Positions 1-6,940 of a DNA stretch of 23,572 bases are shown in pieces. Position 1 is the first letter of the stretch, and every line of letters starts with the position of its first letter. Made by a program: the position numbers and the translations under genes. Under the pieces are notes generated by a model, which was not told the origin of the DNA, did no database searches, and saw nothing but the letters and a program-made list of their open reading frames with translations. Source of the DNA: a virus; the IMG/VR virus record IMGVR_UViG_3300042398_001708, positions 1 through 23,572 of that record; one strand, given 5' to 3'.

Positions 1-2437
1 CTTCCGGTGTATTATTACGCTCATCGCAGACGATAAGATAATCATATAGACCATCCGCTACTTTTACTCTCTCGAAGAACGGCGCAAGAGTGTTAACAAC
101 TTGCGTTCTTGTAAAGAGTGTGTTATTTTCGAAAATAAAGAACTTCATTACTGACTTAGTTGCTTTTTCAAGATATAAGAAGTTTCTTCTTACATTAATA
201 CGATCAAACGCACTTGGCTTCTTAAGCAACGTCTTTTGACCGAAGAAAACAATGCCTTGATCGGGGAACGTTGTAATAGGGTTTAAGCTAACTGTATAAA
301 GATCATCACGCTGTCTTTGGTTAGGTACAAGTGCAACATCAAGAGCATTTGTTACAATGCCTCTGTTAAATCCTGCTGGCGCGCCCCACGGACCGATATC
401 TGCGTCTGTTGAAACCATCTTCGCTGCAGCAAAGCCAGACGATGGAACATATGCGTAAATGCCCGCATTATCATCGTAAACTTTAAAGTAGTTTGCATAA
501 ACTGTAGCGTACGATGTATTAGCCATTTCAAATTGGTGTCTCAACGCCCAATAAATATCTACTGAGAAGTTCTTACTAGGATTATTAATTACCTTACTGT
601 CTTTACCTGAAACAAGAATCTGTCTGATAGGATCAGCAATATAAAGAATATCACCTCTACCACCGTCCTTAATAGGACCGGCGAAAGTTGCATATTTACT
701 AAAGATAGCGTTATAAGCATCACGCGCACTTGTATCTACTAACTCATTTGAAGTTCTAAGAGCTTCAATACCTGGAGTTGTTTTGGTATCGTCGAAGTAA
801 GAGCTCATTGAAGCAGCAGCTGTGTTAGTATAAGTCCAAATCGTACCTAACCCACCTTCAGCAATAATATCTATATCGAAAATATCGGAGTTTCTAACTC
901 TATCTAAAGCGCGTTGAAGTTTATTAGGGACATTACCGATTGTTTTTGCTGTTACTTTAGCTGGTCCGTATGCACCAAGCGGGAACAATGAATCGGCATA
1001 ACCAATTTGATACGCAGCTGCAGAAAGCTGTGTTGTATGAATACCAAAAGAGTTAAACGCTGCTGTTTGATTATTCTCAATAGTAACATACGCCGATGAG
1101 AGAGTGGACCTTGCTGCTTGATAAGCAGTGTTTCTAACTGCTTCAGCGTCCGCACTCAGTGCTACAGAGGTTAGTGATAGATTGTAAGTTGCTAAAGCGG
1201 CAGCTGACGCAGCTGTTGCTATAGTTAACGCACCTGCTGAAGCTACGTTAGCTGTAGTAGTAACAGCAGAAAGCGCTGTTTCGAGTTGTTTTGAAATAAT
1301 TCTTACTTTATTCTTTGGTGTGCCATCATCATTTAACAATACACCGTCAAATTGATTTGACATATAAGGATTTACCAAAATATCGATATTTCTCGAATTA
1401 TTTTCAAGATTCTCGAGGAAGAAGTTTATTGCTTCACCACCTCTTTCGTTGCTAATTTTTCTGTTATAGCCAATAGAGCCGTTAAATCCTTCTTCAAGAA
1501 TAGCACCAAGAGAACTAGCATCAGTTCCAAATACCGATGATCTAAGCTTAAACAAGCCGAGATTTAAAGTATCATTGAAAGAATTATTAGCGATATTATA
1601 ACCTGTTATTTTTTCTTCCATTATTTGCGAGATAGAATCTACAGCAGGGTTATCGCCAGCGGCTGATGTAGCAGATAAAGCGAAATCAAGGCGTGATTTC
1701 GGTATTGCTACGAAAGATGTTAACGGTGTTGTTGAATTTGCAGATTGTGCAACAGTTACAACACTTCTAACTGCATCAAAGTTTGTAGCAGGGTTAATAT
1801 TTGTATTGTCTGCTAGGCCAAGATAATACCCGCCAAAGCGATCATCAATTGTTGTTTGGCCTTTATTTACAACAATAATACCTGCACTACCAAGGCTAGA
1901 AATAGCTGTAAATGCTGTAGCAGGTGTGTTAGACCAGTCAAATGCTTGACCGTTCATTATCTTTAAATACTCATCAGGCGTTACACTAAATTGGGTTGGT
2001 TTACCGATGAGATAAGTAGCACCAGCTGTACCATTTGTAAACGTTGAGCTACTTCCCGAACCAGTTAACGCCTCAGACAATGTACTATTTGCTGAAGCGC
2101 TTTTAAAAACACTAACAGGGTAAGCAAGAAGACCTACAGATGAACCAAAGCCTTCGCCGCAATCACAACCATATGGCAATCTGTTAACTAAGAGTTTCGA
2201 TTGCGAATCAAGAATTGCTTTTACAGTGTGGAAAAAGTATCTTTCAGCTGCTGATTTCGGCGTACCGTAGATACGTTCGAATTCTGTTAAACTTGAAATT
2301 CCAAGCACTTCATCAGTAGGTCCTTGATCAGAAAACCCTGTTGTGTAAACTGTTGTGCCTGCTGGTGTAGGAACTCTCAAAGAGAGATCTCTTTCTTGGA
2401 TTTCAACCCCCGGTGATTGTATAATGCGTTTAGCCAT
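1..2437 (-). CDS. gp18: Contractile tail sheath protein (T4 gp18-like), 3' end cut by window
   Basis: Forms the contractile sheath around the tail tube. The frame runs open from ATG at 2437 to the window edge, giving more than 812 residues against 659 in T4 gp18, so the C-terminus is missing. The start reads MAKRIIQSPGVEIQERDLS, the usual sheath opening (S/P-G-V-E-x-x-E-x-D). Near the C-terminal side are PWGAPAGFNRG and VCDERNNTPE, both hallmarks of T4-like sheaths. Residues about 380-490 (bases about 965-1300) are an Ala/Ser/Thr-rich stretch that looks like an extra domain. The ATG lies exactly 5 bases after a late promoter octamer CATAAATA, and no Shine-Dalgarno sequence is visible. The gene follows the tube gene on the same strand after a short gap. 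Family call from motifs; no alignment was run. Confidence 0.93.
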   Translation of the reverse strand, partial: MAKRIIQSPGVEIQERDLSLRVPTPAGTTVYTTGFSDQGPTDEVLGISSLTEFERIYGTPKSAAERYFFHTVKAILDSQSKLLVNRLPYGCDCGEGFGSSVGLLAYPVSVFKSASANSTLSEALTGSGSSSTFTNGTAGATYLIGKPTQFSVTPDEYLKIMNGQAFDWSNTPATAFTAISSLGSAGIIVVNKGQTTIDDRFGGYYLGLADNTNINPATNFDAVRSVVTVAQSANSTTPLTSFVAIPKSRLDFALSATSAAGDNPAVDSISQIMEEKITGYNIANNSFNDTLNLGLFKLRSSVFGTDASSLGAILEEGFNGSIGYNRKISNERGGEAINFFLENLENNSRNIDILVNPYMSNQFDGVLLNDDGTPKNKVRIISKQLETALSAVTTTANVASAGALTIATAASAAALATYNLSLTSVALSADAEAVRNTAYQAARSTLSSAYVTIENNQTAAFNSFGIHTTQLSAAAYQIGYADSLFPLGAYGPAKVTAKTIGNVPNKLQRALDRVRNSDIFDIDIIAEGGLGTIWTYTNTAAASMSSYFDDTKTTPGIEALRTSNELVDTSARDAYNAIFSKYATFAGPIKDGGRGDILYIADPIRQILVSGKDSKVINNPSKNFSVDIYWALRHQFEMANTSYATVYANYFKVYDDNAGIYAYVPSSGFAAAKMVSTDADIGPWGAPAGFNRGIVTNALDVALVPNQRQRDDLYTVSLNPITTFPDQGIVFFGQKTLLKKPSAFDRINVRRNFLYLEKATKSVMKFFIFENNTLFTRTQVVNTLAPFFERVKVADGLYDYLIVCDERNNTPE

Positions 2438-2442
2438 AAAAT

Positions 2443-2450
2443 TATTTATG
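2443..2450 (-). promoter_or_regulatory. T4-type late promoter octamer for the sheath gene
   Basis: CATAAATA on the minus strand, 5 bases (ATTTT) before the sheath ATG at 2437. By T4 geometry transcription would start at the A of the ATG, giving a leaderless mRNA. Confidence 0.75.
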
Positions 2451-2468
2451 GCTAGCTTAATTATTTTT

Positions 2469-3047
2469 TTAGTAATTTATAAGTTTAGTGTGAAGCTGCG
2501 AATAAACAAACGTAAACGATGATTGTATCTCTTCTGCTTCTCTGTAATTATAATTTATACCGCCTAAGATAGTGGGAAAAGCACGCTTATATGTAAATTG
2601 CACACGCTTGTTATCATATTCATCGAGACCAAAGACTGTTAGATCAGCTTGATAATCTTTAAATCTATCATCTGTTATTAAATTGCGCTTATCAAAAGTA
2701 CCTGTTTTTTCATCGTGAAGTAAATTTAACCAGCTGTATATTACCCAGTAATTATTATAAGAGTTATCTACAGTAAAATTTACAGTTACAGGTGGGAAGG
2801 GGCTTCTCGAATGAGTAGAATTATATAAAGTACTACCACCGTAGCGTATCTCAAGAGCTGGCACTGTTAGCTCTGGAACCACGGTACCGTAAATAGAAAA
2901 TTGAATAGCATCTTGTATTACTGTGCTACTTTTCCTATCTGTATGTGTATTAATTTTTTGTAAAGCAGGTGGTAGAGTAAAAACCATCTTAAACTTATCT
3001 ACACGTGATTTATTAAGTGTAGATTGTTGTAACGCATTAGTAGCCAT
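2469..3047 (-). CDS. gp19: Tail tube protein (T4 gp19-like)
   Basis: Probable major tail tube subunit, 192 residues from MATNALQQSTLNKSRVDKFK (T4 gp19 is 163). A β-rich protein with the tube-family pattern: an N-terminal strand KFKMVFTLP, a central VVPELTVPALEIRYGG segment, and a C-terminal half ending in KRAFPTILGGINYNY then SSFTFVYSQL, resembling the conserved 'aFPt...i.....F.y' end of gp19/gp54-type proteins. I place the start at 3047, not the longer ATG at 3074, because the octamer AATAAATA (3060-3053) lies between them, exactly 5 bases before 3047. The 3074 start would lie upstream of the predicted transcription start and overlap the terminase. Position between terminase and sheath supports the role. 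A gp54-like tube-cap protein is the main alternative. Confidence 0.75.
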   Translation of the reverse strand: MATNALQQSTLNKSRVDKFKMVFTLPPALQKINTHTDRKSSTVIQDAIQFSIYGTVVPELTVPALEIRYGGSTLYNSTHSRSPFPPVTVNFTVDNSYNNYWVIYSWLNLLHDEKTGTFDKRNLITDDRFKDYQADLTVFGLDEYDNKRVQFTYKRAFPTILGGINYNYREAEEIQSSFTFVYSQLHTKLINY

Positions 3048-3052
3048 AAGTA

Positions 3053-3060
3053 TATTTATT
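3053..3060 (-). promoter_or_regulatory. Late promoter octamer for the tail tube gene
   Basis: AATAAATA on the minus strand, spacer TACTT, then ATG at 3047. The terminase stop codon TAA (3058-3056) is embedded in the octamer, so the two genes share bases. Confidence 0.72.
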
Positions 3061-4762
3061 GTAGTCGCATCCAACCTTCAGCCTGTAGATCGGCTATATC
3101 GTCTATCGCGCTTTCCTCACCCATACCAAAAACAATAGCTGGTACGTAGTTTGAACCTATCCCCATAATTTCATTATCAAGATATATAGACGTTGACTGC
3201 TCGAACATTGCGACTCCGAAATCCATCGGCTCGATTAATATCGGCTTGCCCTGCTCATCTAATTCTACAACATCAAAATACCGCTCTGTCAATTCTTTTT
3301 CAAGAATATAGAGAGCATATATTAAAGACATAACTCTATCATCATGCGTGGTACCCTTAGCTCTCCACACTCCGTTTGGATACCGTACAAAATCTTTAAG
3401 CTCTTTTAATGTTTCTATATCTCGAAATTGTACCGCCTTAACCTCATTTACAAAATAACGCATATTTAATACGCCCTTATACTTAGTGTTTGTATGCGCG
3501 ATCATGCCCATCTGAGGCCTCTGCCTATTAGCGACTTTAGCACCGTACGATACTACCTTTTCATACCCCATATCAAAAGCTAGTCTATCTACTACCTGAG
3601 CGCCGCAATTATTACGTTCGATAAGAGCAAGGGGAGATCCCCAATTTCTTAAAACACTGTATACCTTATTTGCAAACTCTAGCGGTGGCATTACTCTAGT
3701 GTGGTAAACAGCTACCTGTTTAATAGCTCTAATATCAGTTATATCTAGAATCTGTATAACAGAAGCATCAATCCCTACTCCTTCAGATATATCCACCCCG
3801 GCTACATAAATTCTAGACGGATCTGGCTCTTCCCATATTTTATAATGCCCGTCATCTAAAATAATTTTCGCTGGAGTACACTGCTGCGATAAATTATAAA
3901 ATAACTCTTCATCGATAGATGAATCTCCAAGCGAGAGAAATTGACATTCATACTCTTGCAAGAAAGACTCCATACTGCCTAAAGCTTTAAGCTGTTCTTG
4001 CTTCCATCGCTCATCTCTACCTGGCACCTCTGACCAGATGACCTTTTCACAAACAAATCCATTCTCATTCCTATCAGCACCATCTACCAACTTGTAAAAG
4101 AGATTACCTGTACCGTTAGGCGTTGATGCTATTAATACTTTTGATTTTTTAGATCGTGAGATAGTAGGGAATACCGATCTCCAGAAATCCTCGAGTATGG
4201 ATTCTGGTTCGATGAAAGCCATCTCATCAATAATAATACAATTGATAGAGGCACCACGAGCTGCAGATCCGGTAGTGGTGCTGATGCTTATACGTGATCC
4301 ATTTTCAAATTCGCATGAAGTCTTGCCATACTCTTTAACACCTGGTTTCAGCCAGTTAGGTAATTCTTCATATGCTAGTCTTATTCTCCTAAAAATTTCT
4401 ATAGCTGTTGCTTCTTTATTAGCTACAATAACTATATTTTGATAATCATTAAAGCATGCAATCCAAAGCGCGTATATAGTAAGTACAGTAGTCTTACCTA
4501 CCTGTCTACTTGCAAGTAATATAGCTTTTCTGTTATCTCTTATAGTTCTTAAGCATCTTTTTTGATAAGGGAACAACTCAATACATACTTTACCAGCATC
4601 TGGATCAATAATATAGAAAAAATTCTCAGCAAAATGTAAAAGGTTTTGTTTACTCTTTTTAAGATGATTAATCATCTCTTTCGTATACTCATCCTTCCAG
4701 TGCTTATTTGGAAGATTAGGATTACCTAAATAAAATTCGTTTTTTGTAGATTTAGCAGGCAT
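3056..4762 (-). CDS. gp17: Terminase large subunit (T4 gp17-like packaging ATPase/nuclease)
   Basis: DNA-packaging motor that translocates and cuts phage DNA at the portal; 568 residues (T4 gp17 is 610). N-terminal ATPase: Walker A-type SRQVGKTT at residues 85-92, Walker B CIIIDE at 175-180 and coupling motif STPNG at 213-217. C-terminal RNase H-like nuclease: acidic residues in AGVDISEG (D324), LIERNNCG (E382) and THDDR (D474/D475). All expected catalytic elements are present, so it looks functional. It is divergent from the gene at 4779, with only 16 bases between the start codons, and its stop overlaps the tube promoter. No octamer sits at the standard spacing. A CATAAATA on the minus strand at 4827-4820, inside the divergent gene, is a possible but weak promoter that would give a leader of about 50 bases. 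Confidence 0.97.
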   Translation of the reverse strand: MPAKSTKNEFYLGNPNLPNKHWKDEYTKEMINHLKKSKQNLLHFAENFFYIIDPDAGKVCIELFPYQKRCLRTIRDNRKAILLASRQVGKTTVLTIYALWIACFNDYQNIVIVANKEATAIEIFRRIRLAYEELPNWLKPGVKEYGKTSCEFENGSRISISTTTGSAARGASINCIIIDEMAFIEPESILEDFWRSVFPTISRSKKSKVLIASTPNGTGNLFYKLVDGADRNENGFVCEKVIWSEVPGRDERWKQEQLKALGSMESFLQEYECQFLSLGDSSIDEELFYNLSQQCTPAKIILDDGHYKIWEEPDPSRIYVAGVDISEGVGIDASVIQILDITDIRAIKQVAVYHTRVMPPLEFANKVYSVLRNWGSPLALIERNNCGAQVVDRLAFDMGYEKVVSYGAKVANRQRPQMGMIAHTNTKYKGVLNMRYFVNEVKAVQFRDIETLKELKDFVRYPNGVWRAKGTTHDDRVMSLIYALYILEKELTERYFDVVELDEQGKPILIEPMDFGVAMFEQSTSIYLDNEIMGIGSNYVPAIVFGMGEESAIDDIADLQAEGWMRLQ

Positions 4763-4765
4763 TTA

Positions 4766-4773
4766 TATAAATA
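4766..4773 (+). promoter_or_regulatory. Late promoter octamer for the acidic scaffold-like gene
   Basis: TATAAATA, spacer ATTAT, then ATG at 4779. It lies in the 16-base gap between the divergent terminase and scaffold-like genes. Confidence 0.75.
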
Positions 4774-4778
4774 ATTAT

Positions 4779-5738
4779 ATGTCAAGTATGAAAAAGAAAG
4801 ACATAAATAGTCTAGGTGCTATTTATGGCGATATCCTCAATAACATTAAAAAGAACCTAGTAAAAGAATCTAAAGTAAAAGAAGAGATAGGTGAAGCTCC
4901 TCTACAAAAAGGAGGTCCGCAAGAAACAGCAGGTTATAAGCCTACTAAAGTAGACAGACGTAAAATGTCTAAAAAGGAGCTCGAAGATAATCTCTATAAT
5001 ATTAAAGATCTCTCTGAAGAAGATGAAGAAACAGCGAAGAAAGCTAAAAAATCTAAAAAAGATTACGATAAAGATGGTGTTGTAGAAACCCCTGAAGAAG
5101 AATATAAAGGCTCAAAAGATAAAACTATAAAAACAACTTTACAAAAAGAAAGTAATAAAGAAAGTAGAAAAATTGCACGGAGAAGCCTAAATAATTTTAT
5201 GAGAAAAAAATCTATTTTTGACAAACTTTATGAAAATGTAATGTTTGACGGTCCGCAGCAAACTAGCGGTGAAGATGATCTTAATGCACTTGGCATTGAT
5301 GATGCTACTCCTGACGATGAGCTAGGCAGCGAAGGTGAAGACGAAGTAACGATCACACTTGATCGCGACACAGCAATGAAACTTTATGAAGTTCTCGGAG
5401 CATGCTGCGGTGAGACCGGCGAAGGTGAAGACGAAATGGGCGGTGAAGACGAAATGGGCGGTGAAGACGAAAGTGGATTCGGTAGTTATGGTGATAACGA
5501 AGAAGACGAAGAAAACCTCGGTAATGCTTCTACCTTCTCAAAAACTATTGATTATGGTAAGAGCAACAAAGTAGGTAACCTAAGACCATCAGGCGGCACT
5601 GCATCATCAGCTGTAACTGATAAAGTAGGCAACGACGGTGAACACGGCCATGCTCTTGTTAATGGCAAAAAGCCTGATATGGGTAAAAATAACAAAGTCG
5701 GAAACCTCAAAACAGGTCAAGTAGCTTTTCAACGCTAA
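4779..5738 (+). CDS. Acidic, low-complexity phage protein with EF-hand-like loop; scaffold/prohead-core candidate
   Basis: A 319-residue protein of unknown function. The N-terminal half is Lys/Glu-rich and probably helical or disordered. Residues 95-106, DYDKDGVVETPE, fit the canonical EF-hand loop DxDxDGxxxxxE. A strongly acidic segment follows, with a tandem GGEDEM repeat encoded by an 18-base DNA repeat (5424-5470). The C-terminal part carries KVGN three times (SNKVGNL, TDKVGN, NNKVGNL), each in a Gly/Asn-rich setting. Charge, low complexity and position between terminase and neck genes suggest a prohead core/scaffold or other capsid-associated protein, which is inference. The start is fixed by a late octamer 5 bases upstream; a second ATG at 4788 is less likely. 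A strong terminator follows the stop. Confidence 0.85.
   Translation: MSSMKKKDINSLGAIYGDILNNIKKNLVKESKVKEEIGEAPLQKGGPQETAGYKPTKVDRRKMSKKELEDNLYNIKDLSEEDEETAKKAKKSKKDYDKDGVVETPEEEYKGSKDKTIKTTLQKESNKESRKIARRSLNNFMRKKSIFDKLYENVMFDGPQQTSGEDDLNALGIDDATPDDELGSEGEDEVTITLDRDTAMKLYEVLGACCGETGEGEDEMGGEDEMGGEDESGFGSYGDNEEDEENLGNASTFSKTIDYGKSNKVGNLRPSGGTASSAVTDKVGNDGEHGHALVNGKKPDMGKNNKVGNLKTGQVAFQR
5424..5470 (+). repeat. 18-base tandem repeat in the acidic gene
   Basis: GGTGAAGACGAAATGGGC occurs at 5424-5441 and 5442-5459, with a partial third copy at 5460-5470. It encodes GEDEMG units in frame, so copy-number change would lengthen or shorten the acidic tract without a frameshift. Confidence 0.9.
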
Positions 5739-5756
5739 TACAACTTAAATAAAAGT

Positions 5757-5791
5757 AAAAAAAGCCCAGTAGCTAGCTACTGGGCTTTTTT
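5757..5791 (+). terminator. Strong intrinsic terminator (perfect palindrome, A and T tracts)
   Basis: Seven A's, then GCCCAGTAGCT and its exact reverse complement AGCTACTGGGC with no unpaired loop in the 22-base palindrome (5764-5785), then T's to 5791. The flanking A tract makes it bidirectional in principle. It ends the acidic gene, and the next late promoter starts two bases later. Confidence 0.92.
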
Positions 5792-5792
5792 G

Positions 5793-5800
5793 TATAAATA
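5793..5800 (+). promoter_or_regulatory. Late promoter octamer for the 123-residue gene
   Basis: TATAAATA, spacer ATAAT, then ATG at 5806. It directly abuts the upstream terminator, forming a terminator-promoter cassette. Confidence 0.78.
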
Positions 5801-5805
5801 ATAAT

Positions 5806-6177
5806 ATGATTAGCTTTAAAGAGTATCTATTAGAATACGCGACAAAGCAGAATAGCCGGTTTTTTGGTATATCTAAACTTAGAGCAGGTAACAATGGTAA
5901 ATTGTTAGATGATCCTCATGATAGGAAAATAAAAACTTCTTTCCCTCAAGTTTACAACCACAAGCACCCTATAATTAATAATATATGCCAAGGTAAAGCA
6001 AATAATGTACAAATGTCAGGTGCGCCTTTACTATCTATCTTAAATCTATATAACACACAGTTTAAACCTGGTGTCAAAACGTTAGGAAACTCAGATGTTG
6101 AAATAGAAATGTATGAAGATGAGGAAGGTCAGCAAAGAGGAATTCTAAGGAATAGAAAGAATAAAAATGGCTTGTAA
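5806..6177 (+). CDS. Small late protein with capsid-targeting-like N-terminus, unknown function
   Basis: A 123-residue basic protein that I do not recognise as a whole. It begins MISFKEYLLEY, close in pattern to the capsid-targeting leader of T4 internal proteins (for example MKTYQEFIAE), and shares that pattern with the DUF5661 protein at 22439. This suggests, as inference, a virion-packaged or prohead-associated protein. The C-terminus is rich in Arg, Lys and Asn. The gene has its own late octamer 5 bases before the ATG. Its last 11 bases overlap the start of the neck protein gene in another frame, so the two are likely co-transcribed and translationally coupled. Confidence 0.8.
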   Translation: MISFKEYLLEYATKQNSRFFGISKLRAGNNGKLLDDPHDRKIKTSFPQVYNHKHPIINNICQGKANNVQMSGAPLLSILNLYNTQFKPGVKTLGNSDVEIEMYEDEEGQQRGILRNRKNKNGL

Positions 6178-6940
6178 TACTTATAGGAACTGTTCTCCTG
6201 AAAACGTTTTCGCGGGTGTATCTAAACCAGAATGTGCACAATTTTTTAACCCCGGTAACTTCCAAGCTGAACAATTAATATACGATTCTGCTTATAGTGA
6301 TTTAATTAATAGTTATGGTATACCTATTAACTATTACGTCAATACCTTTAATTTACTCTCAGCTGATCTGTTCTATGGAGAAGAACCAACAAAAACATTC
6401 AAGGGTCCATATGAATTGCAAATGTATATCGAACTTACAGAAAATGCAATTAATTTATCAAAATTCGGTTTTGCGTCAGATGATGAACTGACTGGTTATC
6501 TACATATTCATACATTTACAACAACAATGAGCAGCTTGGTTAATTACGCTGCTTTTAATCAAGTTATAGAGCCAAAATCAGGTGATATTATAGAGCTCTC
6601 CATTTTGGGATGTGATAGACCAAATGGCCGCGGTCCAAAGTGGTTTGAAATCACAGAGCGCGTTGAGCAAGATGTAGCACAATTAAATCCGCTTCTCGGT
6701 CACTATGTTTACCGTGTAAAGGCTAAGAGATACGAGCATTCGTTCGAACCTGGATTATCAGGCGAAAAACAAAATCAACAAGTATACGAGAATTCATTCT
6801 CTGGTGTTATTTCGTCAAATATACCTGGGGTTAGCGCGTCAGAAGCTAAATCGTATAATTTTGATATCGATAACGAGTCAAAGAATAAGGTATTGGATAT
6901 GTCTGTAAATAATACCGATATATACGGCAGTTATTATTAA
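6167..6940 (+). CDS. gp14: Neck protein (T4 gp14-like head completion protein)
   Basis: Predicted neck component that closes the filled head and accepts the tail; 257 residues against 256 in T4 gp14. The N-terminal third aligns by eye with gp14: a helix-like LIYDSAYSDLINSYGI, then INYYV, then LFYGEEPTKTF, then YELQMYIE and LSKFGF. A later PKSGDIIELSI block matches gp14 PKEGDLIYF, followed by strands ending YVYRVKAKRYEHS. Translation starts inside the preceding gene. A purine-rich stretch (AAGGAATAGAAAGAAT) precedes the ATG but is too far away for a classical Shine-Dalgarno. The stop TAA shares the TTAA palindrome with the stop of the convergent subtilase gene, and I see no terminator there. 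Confidence 0.82.
   Translation: MACNTYRNCSPENVFAGVSKPECAQFFNPGNFQAEQLIYDSAYSDLINSYGIPINYYVNTFNLLSADLFYGEEPTKTFKGPYELQMYIELTENAINLSKFGFASDDELTGYLHIHTFTTTMSSLVNYAAFNQVIEPKSGDIIELSILGCDRPNGRGPKWFEITERVEQDVAQLNPLLGHYVYRVKAKRYEHSFEPGLSGEKQNQQVYENSFSGVISSNIPGVSASEAKSYNFDIDNESKNKVLDMSVNNTDIYGSYY

Noticed and set aside
952-1155. Minus-strand frame of 67 codons inside the sheath gene
   Set aside because: It lies in a different frame within the Ala-rich part of the sheath, which reads through intact.
2923-4442. Plus-strand frames of 71 and 81 codons opposite the tube and terminase genes
   Set aside because: They overlap strongly supported genes on the other strand and have no start signals or family features.
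5386-5574. Plus-strand frame with a KTKWAV repeat inside the acidic gene
   Set aside because: It is the out-of-frame reading of the 18-base repeat.
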